DNA of 64,000 bases, taken from positions 1 through 64,000 of the forward strand of contig NZ_LGTE01000004.1 of assembly GCF_001263415.1 (NCBI RefSeq), in the 5' to 3' direction. Below, piece by piece: positions 14,543 to 20,879 of the stretch; the first letter of the stretch is position 1; each line of letters opens with the position of its first letter. This stretch comes from Thermincola ferriacetica. Its GTDB lineage: Bacteria > Bacillota > Thermincolia > Thermincolales > Thermincolaceae. The position numbers and the translations under genes were made by a program. The notes below the pieces were generated by a model. The model did not search any database. It was not told the origin of the DNA and saw only the letters and a list, made by a program, of their open reading frames with translations.

Positions 14543-14854
14543 TTAATATTTTATTGAAATTATTGCATAACATATTGCTGTTGTTATTACACTGGTTAAA
14601 ACTACTTTTATATTAGTGATTTTTTGCCTGTATCCATACCCACAATATGACATCAAACTTAACACAAGTAATATCAGCACCATAGTCCCTACAACAGCTA
14701 TACAACCAATTATTTTTTTAAATAATCCTAACATTTCCGGTTCTGCCGAGTGGGGTGTTATAACCAAAAATACACTTATGCCAATCATGAGTACTGAAAA
14801 CACAAACATGAAAGAATTAGATGGCTCAAAGAGCCACTCAAAGGCTTTTTTCAT
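14543..14854 (-). CDS. small membrane protein, three segments
   Basis: 103 residues, ATG after AAGGGGGAATTTTTT. Three hydrophobic segments (SFMFVFSVLMIGISVFLVI, IIGCIAVVGTMVLILLVLSL, VVLTSVITTAICYAIISI) with short basic connections. No family recognised; it could be an immunity or surface-exclusion type protein, but nothing in the sequence proves this. AT-rich like its downstream neighbour, suggesting the pair arrived together. Confidence 0.7.
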   Translation of the reverse strand: MKKAFEWLFEPSNSFMFVFSVLMIGISVFLVITPHSAEPEMLGLFKKIIGCIAVVGTMVLILLVLSLMSYCGYGYRQKITNIKVVLTSVITTAICYAIISIKY

Positions 14855-14899
14855 AAAAAATTCCCCCTTATAATTTATATTTTAACACATTTACAACGG

Positions 14900-15874
14900 T
14901 TACTGAATATAAGCCAGTTTAACAACCTTCTCATTGGGACAGATAAAGTCCTGGCGGTACATCTGCAGCACCTGGCGCAGTTTTTCCCGCAGGTGGTTGT
15001 TAGCCCTGGCCTTCTTGTGTTTCTTTACTTCCTCCAGAAGGCTGTCCCTGGTGGCCGTGCCGCCCAGCTTTTCCAGCGCGGCATGTACCACGTCACGCCA
15101 GGTGACCTTCTCGCACTCCCGGAGGTCGATTTCCAACTGCTTCACGATCCGCCCCGGCAGTATATAGCAGTCCTCTTTCCTGAATATCAGTATCCATTCA
15201 CAGGTAACCGGGATAAACGCCCGGCTCCCGGAATAGTCTTTTCTGCTGGAGGACGCGCCATGCTGCCACTTGGGGATAATGTTCACCGGCTTCCCGAACC
15301 AGGCCATGTCGTGGGCAATACTGTACAGCCTGCCCTTGCTCTTGATGTCGCCCACGAGGACCACCAGGTGGCCGTTTTTGCGCAGTGCTGTGACGCATTT
15401 CGCAAAAACCTGGTTGGCCAGCTTTATGAAAGCCTCGTAGGTCGGCTGCCTGGACAGGTCGTCCGGGTGCGGTTTGCCCCATTCCCTGCCGCTGTATACC
15501 TTCATATTGTGGTACGGCGGGTGCCAGAAGATCAGGTCCGCCGAGCAGGGTATCTCGTCTTTGACGGCGTTAAACCCGCCCCAGGCAGGGTTGAGGTCCA
15601 GGGCCACGCAGTCGGTACCGTACCGGTCGCAGACATGTTTTGTCGTGCCGGAACCCACCATCGGGTCGAGGACTTTTTTCGGCTCGAACCAGTCGAGCAG
15701 GTCCTCCGTCAGTTCCGGCGGGCTGTTGCCGGCCCACGCGCCGCTGCCGTCGCTACCCCGGTCAGGGGCGGAGAAAAAGCCTTCCCACAGATGGATACGG
15801 GGAAAGGTTTTGGACAGTCTTACCAGGTTGTTAACCGGGTTGTAACCCGGTCTTTTCCACGGCTTTTCTTGCAT
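14900..15874 (-). CDS. DNA methyltransferase (amino type) with C-terminal winged helix
   Basis: 324 residues; ATG at 15874 has GGGGTG 6 bases upstream. Motif I is DPMVGSGTT (70-78), with the acidic DLNPAWG following at 93-99, and motif IV is HPPYH (118-122) instead of the usual DPPY or SPPY. The fold order (motif I before IV) fits the N6-adenine/N4-cytosine MT class. Residues 255-324 look like a winged helix (LEKLGGTATRDSLLEEVKKH). No cognate restriction gene is visible, so it may protect or mark the element. The unusual His in motif IV could change specificity. Confidence 0.85.
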   Translation of the reverse strand: MQEKPWKRPGYNPVNNLVRLSKTFPRIHLWEGFFSAPDRGSDGSGAWAGNSPPELTEDLLDWFEPKKVLDPMVGSGTTKHVCDRYGTDCVALDLNPAWGGFNAVKDEIPCSADLIFWHPPYHNMKVYSGREWGKPHPDDLSRQPTYEAFIKLANQVFAKCVTALRKNGHLVVLVGDIKSKGRLYSIAHDMAWFGKPVNIIPKWQHGASSSRKDYSGSRAFIPVTCEWILIFRKEDCYILPGRIVKQLEIDLRECEKVTWRDVVHAALEKLGGTATRDSLLEEVKKHKKARANNHLREKLRQVLQMYRQDFICPNEKVVKLAYIQ

Positions 15875-15898
15875 TTTTTCACCCCGTTCTGGTATAAT
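15869..15898 (+). promoter_or_regulatory. plus-strand promoter of antisense RNA D
   Basis: TTGCAT, 18 bases, TATAAT, reading toward the 3' end of the GTG-start hydrophobic gene. Confidence 0.65.
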
Positions 15899-15904
15899 AT
15901 TCAA

Positions 15905-15990
15905 ATCAAGGGAGGGAGAGAGGCCCCTCCCAGGAACTAGAGGCTTACCTGGTGCGAGAGGGTCGCTTACGGTCGGCCTCTCTTGCTTTC
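15905..15990 (+). ncRNA. predicted antisense RNA D
   Basis: Starts with a GGGAGGG/CCCTCCC hairpin (15910-15930) and ends with a long hairpin closed by AGAGGC/GCCTCT (15939-15981) and CTTGCTTTC. It overlaps the last codons and 3' region of the gene on the other strand. RNA C has the same plan. Confidence 0.5.
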
Positions 15991-16082
15991 TTCAACTCCA
16001 ACCCGGCTTTCCTGAAAAGGAACAGCGCGGTCAGCGGTTGAATACCAGCAAGGAGGACTTCCTTAACGTCCTTCCACGGCAC
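15945..16082 (-). CDS. small hydrophobic toxin-like peptide D
   Basis: 45 residues from a GTG aligned with the ATG of peptide C (both follow GGTGCCT). Starts (M)PWKDVKEVLLAGIQPLTALF and ends in a basic tail rich in Arg and Lys. It shares PW, LLAGIQ and the Lys-rich tail with peptide C. The opposed antisense promoter suggests a type I toxin-antitoxin pair. The hydrophobic stretch is shorter and interrupted, so it may be a weakened copy. Confidence 0.6.
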   Translation of the reverse strand: MPWKDVKEVLLAGIQPLTALFLFRKAGLELKKAREADRKRPSRTR

Positions 16083-16121
16083 AGGCACCACCCCCTTCCC
16101 CAAGGGTTATTGCCTTGTCCC

Positions 16122-16150
16122 TTGATATTTAACCTGTTTTTGGGTATAAT
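16122..16150 (+). promoter_or_regulatory. plus-strand promoter of antisense RNA C
   Basis: TTGATA, 17 bases, TATAAT. A near-consensus sigma-A promoter. Confidence 0.75.
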
Positions 16151-16156
16151 TTAATT

Positions 16157-16237
16157 ATCAGGGGAGGGAGAGAGGGTCCCTCCCGAGAACAGGGGTTAAT
16201 GCCTGCGTCTGGGTTTGCTGCAGTTAACCCCTTTTGC
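16157..16237 (+). ncRNA. predicted antisense RNA C
   Basis: 5' hairpin GGGAGGG/CCCTCCC (about 16162-16183) and an intrinsic terminator GGGGTTAA/TTAACCCC (16192-16231) followed by TTTT. The terminator overlaps the stop codon and last codons of peptide C on the other strand. Confidence 0.55.
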
Positions 16238-16333
16238 TTTCTTCAGTTGGAGCAGGGCCGTTGCCAGTGCAACCAGGCCGCAGGCCAACTGAATACCTGC
16301 AAGAAGAAGGTCCGCAAGTCTTTCCCAGGGCAT
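16196..16333 (-). CDS. small hydrophobic toxin-like peptide C
   Basis: 45 residues, ATG after AAAGGTGGTGGTGCCT. One hydrophobic helix (RLADLLLAGIQLACGLVALA) is followed by a basic tail (KKAKG, PRRRH). This is the layout of type I toxins and of the short holin-like toxin family of Firmicutes. No clear minus-strand promoter is seen between it and the terminator at 16389. The toxin role is inferred from composition and the antisense RNA. Confidence 0.65.
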   Translation of the reverse strand: MPWERLADLLLAGIQLACGLVALATALLQLKKAKGVNCSKPRRRH

Positions 16334-16388
16334 AGGCACCACCACCTTTCCCGAAGGAAAAGGATTTCCTTCTCCCCCGATAAAAAGG

Positions 16389-16419
16389 AATCACCTGCGG
16401 TTAATTACCGCAGGTGATT
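16389..16419 (-). terminator. terminator overlapping a stop codon
   Basis: AATCACCTGCGG and CCGCAGGTGATT pair around TAATTAA; the TAA in the loop is the stop of the 103-residue gene. CCTTTTTATC follows on the minus strand, and T-rich sequence also on the plus strand, so it may act both ways. Confidence 0.75.
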
Positions 16420-16712
16420 TTTTTTGCCAGGGCCACAGCAGGAACATCAACCGGCTGTATATACAGCCCGTATTCGCTGCTGTACACTACGCCTGACACA
16501 TTTGCGGGCAGTACGGTAACCAGGCGGTTGCCGTACTGGATTTTTTTGCCTGCTGTTTTGACGGTTACCTCCTGGCCGGTGACGGCGCTTTTATACACCA
16601 GCGCGTCACGGGTGGCCTTTATAATGCAACCGTGGTCGCTGGTCCCGGCCTCGGCCAGCACGGGCGCGGACAGCAGGACAAGAAGCATGGCTGCCAACAG
16701 CAGTCTGCGCAT
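16401..16712 (-). CDS. small exported protein with signal peptide
   Basis: 103 residues. MRRLLLAAMLLVLLSAPVLA is a standard Sec signal peptide with a likely cut after Ala. The mature part (about 80 residues) is rich in beta strands (KSAVTGQEVTVKTAGKKIQY) with one Cys near each end (HGCIIK, ITCGN), possibly a disulfide. ATG after AAGGGGGGTAAAAC. Function unknown. The stop codon lies in the terminator loop. Confidence 0.8.
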   Translation of the reverse strand: MRRLLLAAMLLVLLSAPVLAEAGTSDHGCIIKATRDALVYKSAVTGQEVTVKTAGKKIQYGNRLVTVLPANVSGVVYSSEYGLYIQPVDVPAVALAKKITCGN

Positions 16713-16734
16713 GTTTTACCCCCCTTTCCATAGC

Positions 16735-16763
16735 TTGATTTTCTCCCCGCGGCAGGTTATAAT
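16735..16763 (+). promoter_or_regulatory. plus-strand promoter of antisense RNA B
   Basis: TTGATT, 17 bases, TATAAT; nearly the same sequence as at 9229. AGGTT/AACCT arms flank the -10 box. Confidence 0.7.
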
Positions 16764-16769
16764 ATAATC

Positions 16770-16849
16770 AAACCTGTCTTAGGGGGCGGGTGGTTTTTAA
16801 AACGTGGCAAATATTTTGTCTTGTGTTAGGTTGTTCCTAACGTTTTTTC
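16770..16849 (+). ncRNA. predicted antisense RNA B
   Basis: About 80 bases, ending in a clean intrinsic terminator GTTAGG/CCTAAC followed by GTTTTTTC (16825-16849). It covers the 3' end of the peptide B message and its last codons. Confidence 0.55.
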
Positions 16850-16941
16850 TTTGTCTTTTGGCAGGCGATGTACAGTTCTATTAGTTTGACGGTTAGCGCG
16901 ATTAAGCCGGTTATAAGTTCAGCAAACTTTGCCAAAACCAT
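16837..16941 (-). CDS. small hydrophobic toxin-like peptide B (intact)
   Basis: 34 residues: VLAKFAELITGLIALTVKLI, then IELYIACQ and a KTKKKR tail. The ATG is only two bases from AAAGGGGG; an in-frame TTG two codons later has normal spacing and corresponds to the second Met of peptide A. One hydrophobic helix plus a basic tail, with an antisense RNA on the 3' side, is the plan of TxpA/Fst-like type I toxins. Its upstream 100 bases match those of peptide A almost exactly. Confidence 0.7.
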   Translation of the reverse strand: MVLAKFAELITGLIALTVKLIELYIACQKTKKKR

Positions 16942-17000
16942 CACCCCCTTTCTTCACCACTCACACCCCCATGATGTGTGGCAAGAAAGGTTGCGTCAGG

Positions 17001-17028
17001 GATATACCACCAAACCCATAATTATCAA
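17001..17028 (-). promoter_or_regulatory. promoter of toxin-like gene B
   Basis: TTGATA, 16 bases, TATATC on the minus strand, directly after the hairpin that closes the upstream gene. A CCACAC/GTGTGAGTGG leader dyad follows. Confidence 0.5.
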
Positions 17029-17034
17029 GTTTTT

Positions 17035-17056
17035 AGGGCACGCATAAGCGTGCTCT
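17035..17056 (-). terminator. terminator-like hairpin
   Basis: AGAGCACGC/GCGTGCCCT on the minus strand, immediately after the stop at 17058. Same family as at 91 and 9539. The better T-run is on the plus strand. Confidence 0.45.
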
Positions 17057-17057
17057 T

Positions 17058-17255
17058 TTAAATATTTAGGAAATTATGCTTTGAGGTAAAATTGTGGATA
17101 ACCTCAAAAGCGTCACAATTTTGACATTCTTCACTGTTTGTTTCACCGTTTGGCCCTAGATTATCACAATCAGGGCTGCACGGTATGGCCTCATCAAGAC
17201 CACAACTGGTTTTGCAAATACTGCAATCTTCACCGCACCAGTCTTTATGTGCCAT
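17058..17255 (-). CDS. cysteine-rich small protein
   Basis: 65 residues with 9 cysteines in a regular order (WCGEDCSICKTSC, IPCSPDC, EECQNC). It starts MAHKDWCGEDC. Two metal sites are likely. ATG lies a short way after GGGATAG, a weak ribosome site. No family recognised. Confidence 0.65.
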   Translation of the reverse strand: MAHKDWCGEDCSICKTSCGLDEAIPCSPDCDNLGPNGETNSEECQNCDAFEVIHNFTSKHNFLNI

Positions 17256-17301
17256 ACTCTATCCCTCATTTCTTATTTTTTTCTATGCCCAACACGGTGA
17301 A

Positions 17302-17331
17302 GTTAAAGAGGGGAGCGTTCCCCTCTTTAAC
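17302..17331. terminator. hairpin overlapping a stop codon
   Basis: GTTAAAGAGGGG and CCCCTCTTTAAC pair around a short loop. The TAA of the 312-residue gene is part of the stem. Confidence 0.5.
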
Positions 17332-18265
17332 TTACCTTGAGGTAGGTGTGACTGCCCTGGGTAAATTTCTGCCCCTGGACAGTCATTTTCGTGCCAACCG
17401 GTATTTTGCCTGCTTCCTCGGCGGATGGGCCGGAGTAAAGCAGGTACAATTTCTCACCGGTTTTTAGATCAGCGGCTCCAATCCTGGCGAAAACCCCCTT
17501 GTCAGCCTTCTTCACCTCCGGCTCGGCAAGGATTTTCACCTGGTAAAACCCGTTTTCGGTTTTACCTGCCTTTTTGTCCTGGCCGGCTGCGGCAGAACCG
17601 GCAGCGGACCCGGTGTTTTCCGGCGTTACTTTTGCCACGATGACGCCGGCGTTGTCGTCGGCATCCTTCCCTGCCCCCGCATCCAGGGCAGCAACCACTT
17701 CTTCATATGTGGCGAAGCCAGTGGGGAGGATACCGATACCGGCCTCGCCCATGGCACGGGCCACGGCGGAAGTGTAGGCTACCTCCAGCGGGTTGGTGCC
17801 GCTGGCACCGCTGTCGTCCCAAAAAATACGGGCTATACCTTCGAGAGCACCGTAAATTTCGCTCTCGATCCGCACCCGGACCGGGATGTCAGGCGGAAGG
17901 CGCTTGCCGGTGGTCAGCATGACTTCCTCCAGCTTTTCAAGATTGGAGGTCATGCTGAATTTTTTGTTCGCCGCCACGTGTTTGTCGGCGAACACTTTCT
18001 TACGCCCGTCGGCACCCATGTACGGGTTCCGGATCGTGATATACAGATAACCCGTTTTGGGATGCCGCCATACACCGGCCAGTCTGAGTTCGTTGGGTAC
18101 CGCATCTACAGCTTTTCTGTAGATGCAGACACTCTGGTCAAGCAGCCGGATGAACGGGTGATACTGCTTTTCCACGGAGGCATAAGCCCATTCCAGGGCG
18201 TTTTTCGCCTCCTGCTTCTTTTCGGCCACTTCTTTGAGCAGCCGTTCAATAAGCCATTTTTCCAT
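17327..18265 (-). CDS. possible single-strand annealing-like protein
   Basis: 312 residues, ATG after AAAAAAAAGGGGGATTTCGT. Residues 157-193 read NPLEVAYTSAVARAMGEAG then ILPTGFATYEEVVAAL, which resembles the ETSAIGRAL...ASAEEV block of ERF-type annealing proteins; the N-terminal part has strands such as GYLYITIRNPYMG. Residues 195-240 are a low-complexity Ala/Gly/Asp linker. The C-terminal 70 residues look like a small beta barrel (OB-like). It follows ssb in the same operon, which supports a role in DNA recombination. The family link is an inference from one motif. Confidence 0.8.
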   Translation of the reverse strand: MEKWLIERLLKEVAEKKQEAKNALEWAYASVEKQYHPFIRLLDQSVCIYRKAVDAVPNELRLAGVWRHPKTGYLYITIRNPYMGADGRKKVFADKHVAANKKFSMTSNLEKLEEVMLTTGKRLPPDIPVRVRIESEIYGALEGIARIFWDDSGASGTNPLEVAYTSAVARAMGEAGIGILPTGFATYEEVVAALDAGAGKDADDNAGVIVAKVTPENTGSAAGSAAAGQDKKAGKTENGFYQVKILAEPEVKKADKGVFARIGAADLKTGEKLYLLYSGPSAEEAGKIPVGTKMTVQGQKFTQGSHTYLKVS

Positions 18266-18292
18266 ACGAAATCCCCCTTTTTTTTGGAATTT

Positions 18293-18322
18293 TAAGAGCA
18301 GGGGGCTAACCCTGCTCTTTTA
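18293..18322. terminator. intergenic hairpin
   Basis: AAGAGCAGGG and CCCTGCTCTT pair between ssb and the annealing-like gene, with A/T-rich flanks on both sides. It may reduce readthrough from ssb. Confidence 0.5.
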
Positions 18323-18324
18323 TT

Positions 18325-18714
18325 TCAAAAAGGTATGTCGTCATCGGTGAAGTCAATGAGGGTGCCCATTTCCTCCACACCCGTATCGTTTTTGTCTTTG
18401 GGGCTGAGGAAGCGGACGGTTTCGGCCAAAACCTCGGCAACCCAATGTCGCTGGCCGTCCTGGCCCTCGAAGGACCGAATCCGCAGGCTTCCGTCTACTG
18501 CAGCCAGTTTACCTTTGGACAGATAGTTGGCACAGTTTTCGGCCTGCTTGCCCCAGACAACTATGTTGATGAAATCTGTCTCCCGCTCCCCCTGCTGGTT
18601 TTTGTACGGCCTGTCCACAGCAAGAGTAAAGCCGGCAACGGCCTTACCGTTAGGTGTGTACCGCAGTTCCGGGTCTTTGGTCAACCGGCCAATCAGTATG
18701 ATCCTGTTCAGCAT
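18325..18714 (-). CDS. ssb: single-stranded DNA-binding protein
   Basis: 129 residues. The OB-fold opens [19 protein letters not shown], followed by [15 protein letters not shown] and [19 protein letters not shown], all standard SSB segments. The acidic tail ends DFTDDDIPF, the conserved site for partner proteins. Shorter than chromosomal SSB (about 150-170 residues) because the linker is reduced, as in many plasmid and phage SSBs. ATG after AAAAAAAGGAGGATGAGAAA. First gene behind the 19-kb cassette, so its expression passes the attenuators. Confidence 0.97.
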   Translation of the reverse strand: MLNRIILIGRLTKDPELRYTPNGKAVAGFTLAVDRPYKNQQGERETDFINIVVWGKQAENCANYLSKGKLAAVDGSLRIRSFEGQDGQRHWVAEVLAETVRFLSPKDKNDTGVEEMGTLIDFTDDDIPF

Positions 18715-18842
18715 TTTCTCATCCTCCTTTTTTTACTTACTCTGCGCTCTCACCCGCCGCACCGGGTGAGCGCTGGTTCCTCCGTTCCCTGTGCGGGGGC
18801 ATTGATTTTGTTTTTTCGACCTCCTTTCCGGTTTTATATAAA

Positions 18843-18876
18843 AACCCCACCGGAACGATTGTTCGCTCCTGATGGG
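18843..18876 (-). terminator. second leader terminator before ssb
   Basis: CCCCATC and GGTGGGG close an inner GGAGCGAAC/GATCGTTCC-like dyad, followed by TTTTTATAT on the minus strand. A further GC-rich dyad (GCGCTCACCCG with CGGGTGAGAGCGC) lies at about 18745-18774. Confidence 0.65.
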
Positions 18877-18886
18877 GATAAAATAA

Positions 18887-18934
18887 AAAGGGGCACGCAT
18901 TGGTTTTCTTAAAAAACGCAATACGTACCCCTTT
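18887..18934 (-). terminator. shared leader terminator (attenuator), ACGTATTGCG type
   Basis: Minus strand AAAGGGGTACGTATTG pairs with CAATGCGTGCCCCTTT, inner GTTTT/AAAAC, then a T-rich tail. Same as at 29400 and close to 4736 and 31567. Confidence 0.85.
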
Positions 18935-19031
18935 AACTCTGTTTTTAAATAAACTTGGTTTCTCCGCGATCATGCGGGGAAACAAAAGAAGGAAAACTTT
19001 GTAAAACACATAAAGACTTTGGTACAGATAT

Positions 19032-19061
19032 ATTATACCAAACACCTATATCTTTTGTAAA
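19032..19061 (-). promoter_or_regulatory. cassette promoter of ssb operon
   Basis: TTTACA, 18 bases, TATAAT, lying within the last codons of the upstream 493-residue gene. One arm of the usual dyad is kept (TACCAAAGTC on the minus strand); the other has diverged. Confidence 0.75.
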
Positions 19062-20527
19062 TGGTTTAGCTTAAGTTTTCCGGCTATTTCCCGCAACGCC
19101 AGTTCTTCATTGACATTGCGGATGAATTCCAAACGCAGCTTCCGCCGGCGCACTTCGTTAATTATACGGAAATACAGGGCATGGGACAAATATCCGGCAA
19201 AAACAAACACCACTTCTGCCTTGTCCAGCAGGTTCACCGGGAAGTTTACGTTATCCGTGCCGATGAATTTCCACTCCGGAAGCAGGGAGCGCATCTTCTG
19301 CTGCCAGCGGTCGTGGCCGCCGACAATAAGCCCTTGCACTTCCCGAATCCGGTCCAGGTCGGGGGTATCTTCCGTATGGTCCGGCGTTTCCGGGTTTTCC
19401 AGCAAAAAGAACAGTTCCCGCAGGGCAGTTAATTCCGTTTTGTCTGCCTGCAATTCTTCCCGCAATTCGGCAACTTCCGCAGTCAGTTTCCTGACCTGCC
19501 CCTGGTATTCCGCAACAGCCTGCTGGTATGCCGTTTTCGCCTGTTTCCGCAGTTCGCCGTTTTCCTGCATTAACCGCTGATTTTCCGCTTCCAAAGCTGA
19601 CAGGCGCTGCCGCAGTTCGGCATTCTGCTGTTCCAGGCCCTCCAATTCAACAAACATGGTTTCCCGGTTGTTGGCGAAATACTGCTCCTTCACCTGCCGG
19701 TATGCCTTGAGCAGGTTTTTGATATACAGCCCGCTGACCAGGAACTTTGCAGCTTCGTTCTTGTTCAGGTTAAAGTGACTGGCAAAGTAGGCGGCCAGGA
19801 TTTCGCTGACATCGCGTTCATTAACCGGGACTTCCTCCACTATGGAGGTATTCAGATTTTCTATGTCAAACAGAAAGGCAATGGCCTCGTTCAGTTTGAC
19901 CAGGTCTCCGTTGTTGCTGTCGCGGTGTTTGGCAATGGCATAGAAATTTGCCTTCATGTCTTTGACGCGGTATATGTCGGCCTTTAAAGTTTCCACCTTA
20001 ACCCGGTGCCCCGGTTCCAAGGTGTTCAGGCTGAGTTTTTTCCATCCTTCGGCGTGCCGGAGCCGGTCATACAGCGTCTGGCAGAACTGGTTATACGCTT
20101 CGTTGCTGATTATTTCTTTCCCCAGCAGCCGGGCTGTGACAATGGCCATAACGATGGTATAGCAGATTTCATCATCTGTGAGCCTGTCAATATCATCTTT
20201 GACCAGTGTCTCCAGAAGGACATCAATATCCACCGCTGCAGACCTGCTGACCGTATTGAACACCTTTTTCCAGCCTTTTTTGATCAGCGGGATTATATCC
20301 GTCCTGTCGCAGGATATTAGCCCCAGCACCTTTTTTGCGTATTCGTCCCGGAGAAGGCTGTTATTGGCAAGCAGTGGGTGGTTGTACCACCTGCTTTCCT
20401 TAGCCAGCCGGTAATACCGGTATTTCGATTTTTTATACAGCCGGTCGATGTCTTTATGCAGTTCCGGCTTCATTGCCAGGGCATTGGCAATAAAGACACT
20501 GATGTCAATTTGCACGGGCTCGTCCAT
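19046..20527 (-). CDS. coiled-coil protein with DUF2325-like C-terminal domain
   Basis: 493 residues from the ATG at 20527, which follows GTGGAGGATTTT; a GTG four codons earlier is part of the ribosome site. Residues 1-270 are helical and unassigned; residues 275-385 are a long coiled coil (QNAELRQRLSALEAENQRL). The C terminus has GLIVGGHDRWQQKMRSLLPE and later AGYLSHALYFRIINEVRRR, the shape of DUF2325 proteins. It begins 36 bases after the last CRISPR repeat in the same direction. Whether it takes part in the CRISPR system is unknown. Confidence 0.8.
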   Translation of the reverse strand: MDEPVQIDISVFIANALAMKPELHKDIDRLYKKSKYRYYRLAKESRWYNHPLLANNSLLRDEYAKKVLGLISCDRTDIIPLIKKGWKKVFNTVSRSAAVDIDVLLETLVKDDIDRLTDDEICYTIVMAIVTARLLGKEIISNEAYNQFCQTLYDRLRHAEGWKKLSLNTLEPGHRVKVETLKADIYRVKDMKANFYAIAKHRDSNNGDLVKLNEAIAFLFDIENLNTSIVEEVPVNERDVSEILAAYFASHFNLNKNEAAKFLVSGLYIKNLLKAYRQVKEQYFANNRETMFVELEGLEQQNAELRQRLSALEAENQRLMQENGELRKQAKTAYQQAVAEYQGQVRKLTAEVAELREELQADKTELTALRELFFLLENPETPDHTEDTPDLDRIREVQGLIVGGHDRWQQKMRSLLPEWKFIGTDNVNFPVNLLDKAEVVFVFAGYLSHALYFRIINEVRRRKLRLEFIRNVNEELALREIAGKLKLNHLQKI

Positions 20528-20563
20528 AAAATCCTCCACTTGGTTAACTTTTCCTCTATAATA

Positions 20564-20804
20564 GTCTCAGTATCAAAACCCCTGAGCCGGGTATCGCAAC
20601 TCATAGACTTGGCAAACAGGTGGGAATGGCGTTCTCGCGTCTCAGTTTTAAAACCCCCTGAGCCGGGCATTGCAACTATGGTTATACTGCAGGTCTCAGT
20701 ATTAAAGCCCCTGAGCCGGGCATAGCAACTGAGTATAATACTCCCCGGGCCGTCGGAGTTTATGAAGGTCTCAGTATTAAAGCCCCTGAGCCGGGCATAG
20801 CAAC
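20564..20804 (-). CRISPR. short CRISPR array, 4 repeats and 3 spacers
   Basis: Repeats of 37-38 bases at 20564-20600, 20639-20676, 20693-20729 and 20768-20804. In the direction of the neighbouring cas gene they start GTTGCTATGCCCGGCTCAGG and end TTTAATACTGAGAC, with a GCCC/GGGGC hairpin. The two copies nearest the cas gene are identical; the far two carry substitutions (one has an extra base), as expected at the old end of an array. Spacers are 38, 16 and 38 bases; the 16-base one is abnormal. About 75 bases separate the array from the effector gene. No cas1 or cas2 is present in the window. Confidence 0.92.
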
Positions 20805-20879
20805 CGAACCGCAAACCCAGCAATATCAGCAGTTTGGATTTCGGTCGGCAGTTGTTTTTCCCGCAAATCGTTTTTCTGA

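Noticed and set aside
20601-20767. The repeats as ordinary tandem repeats rather than CRISPR
   Set aside because: Spacers differ, two are exactly 38 bases, and a Cas12m-like gene lies alongside in the same direction.
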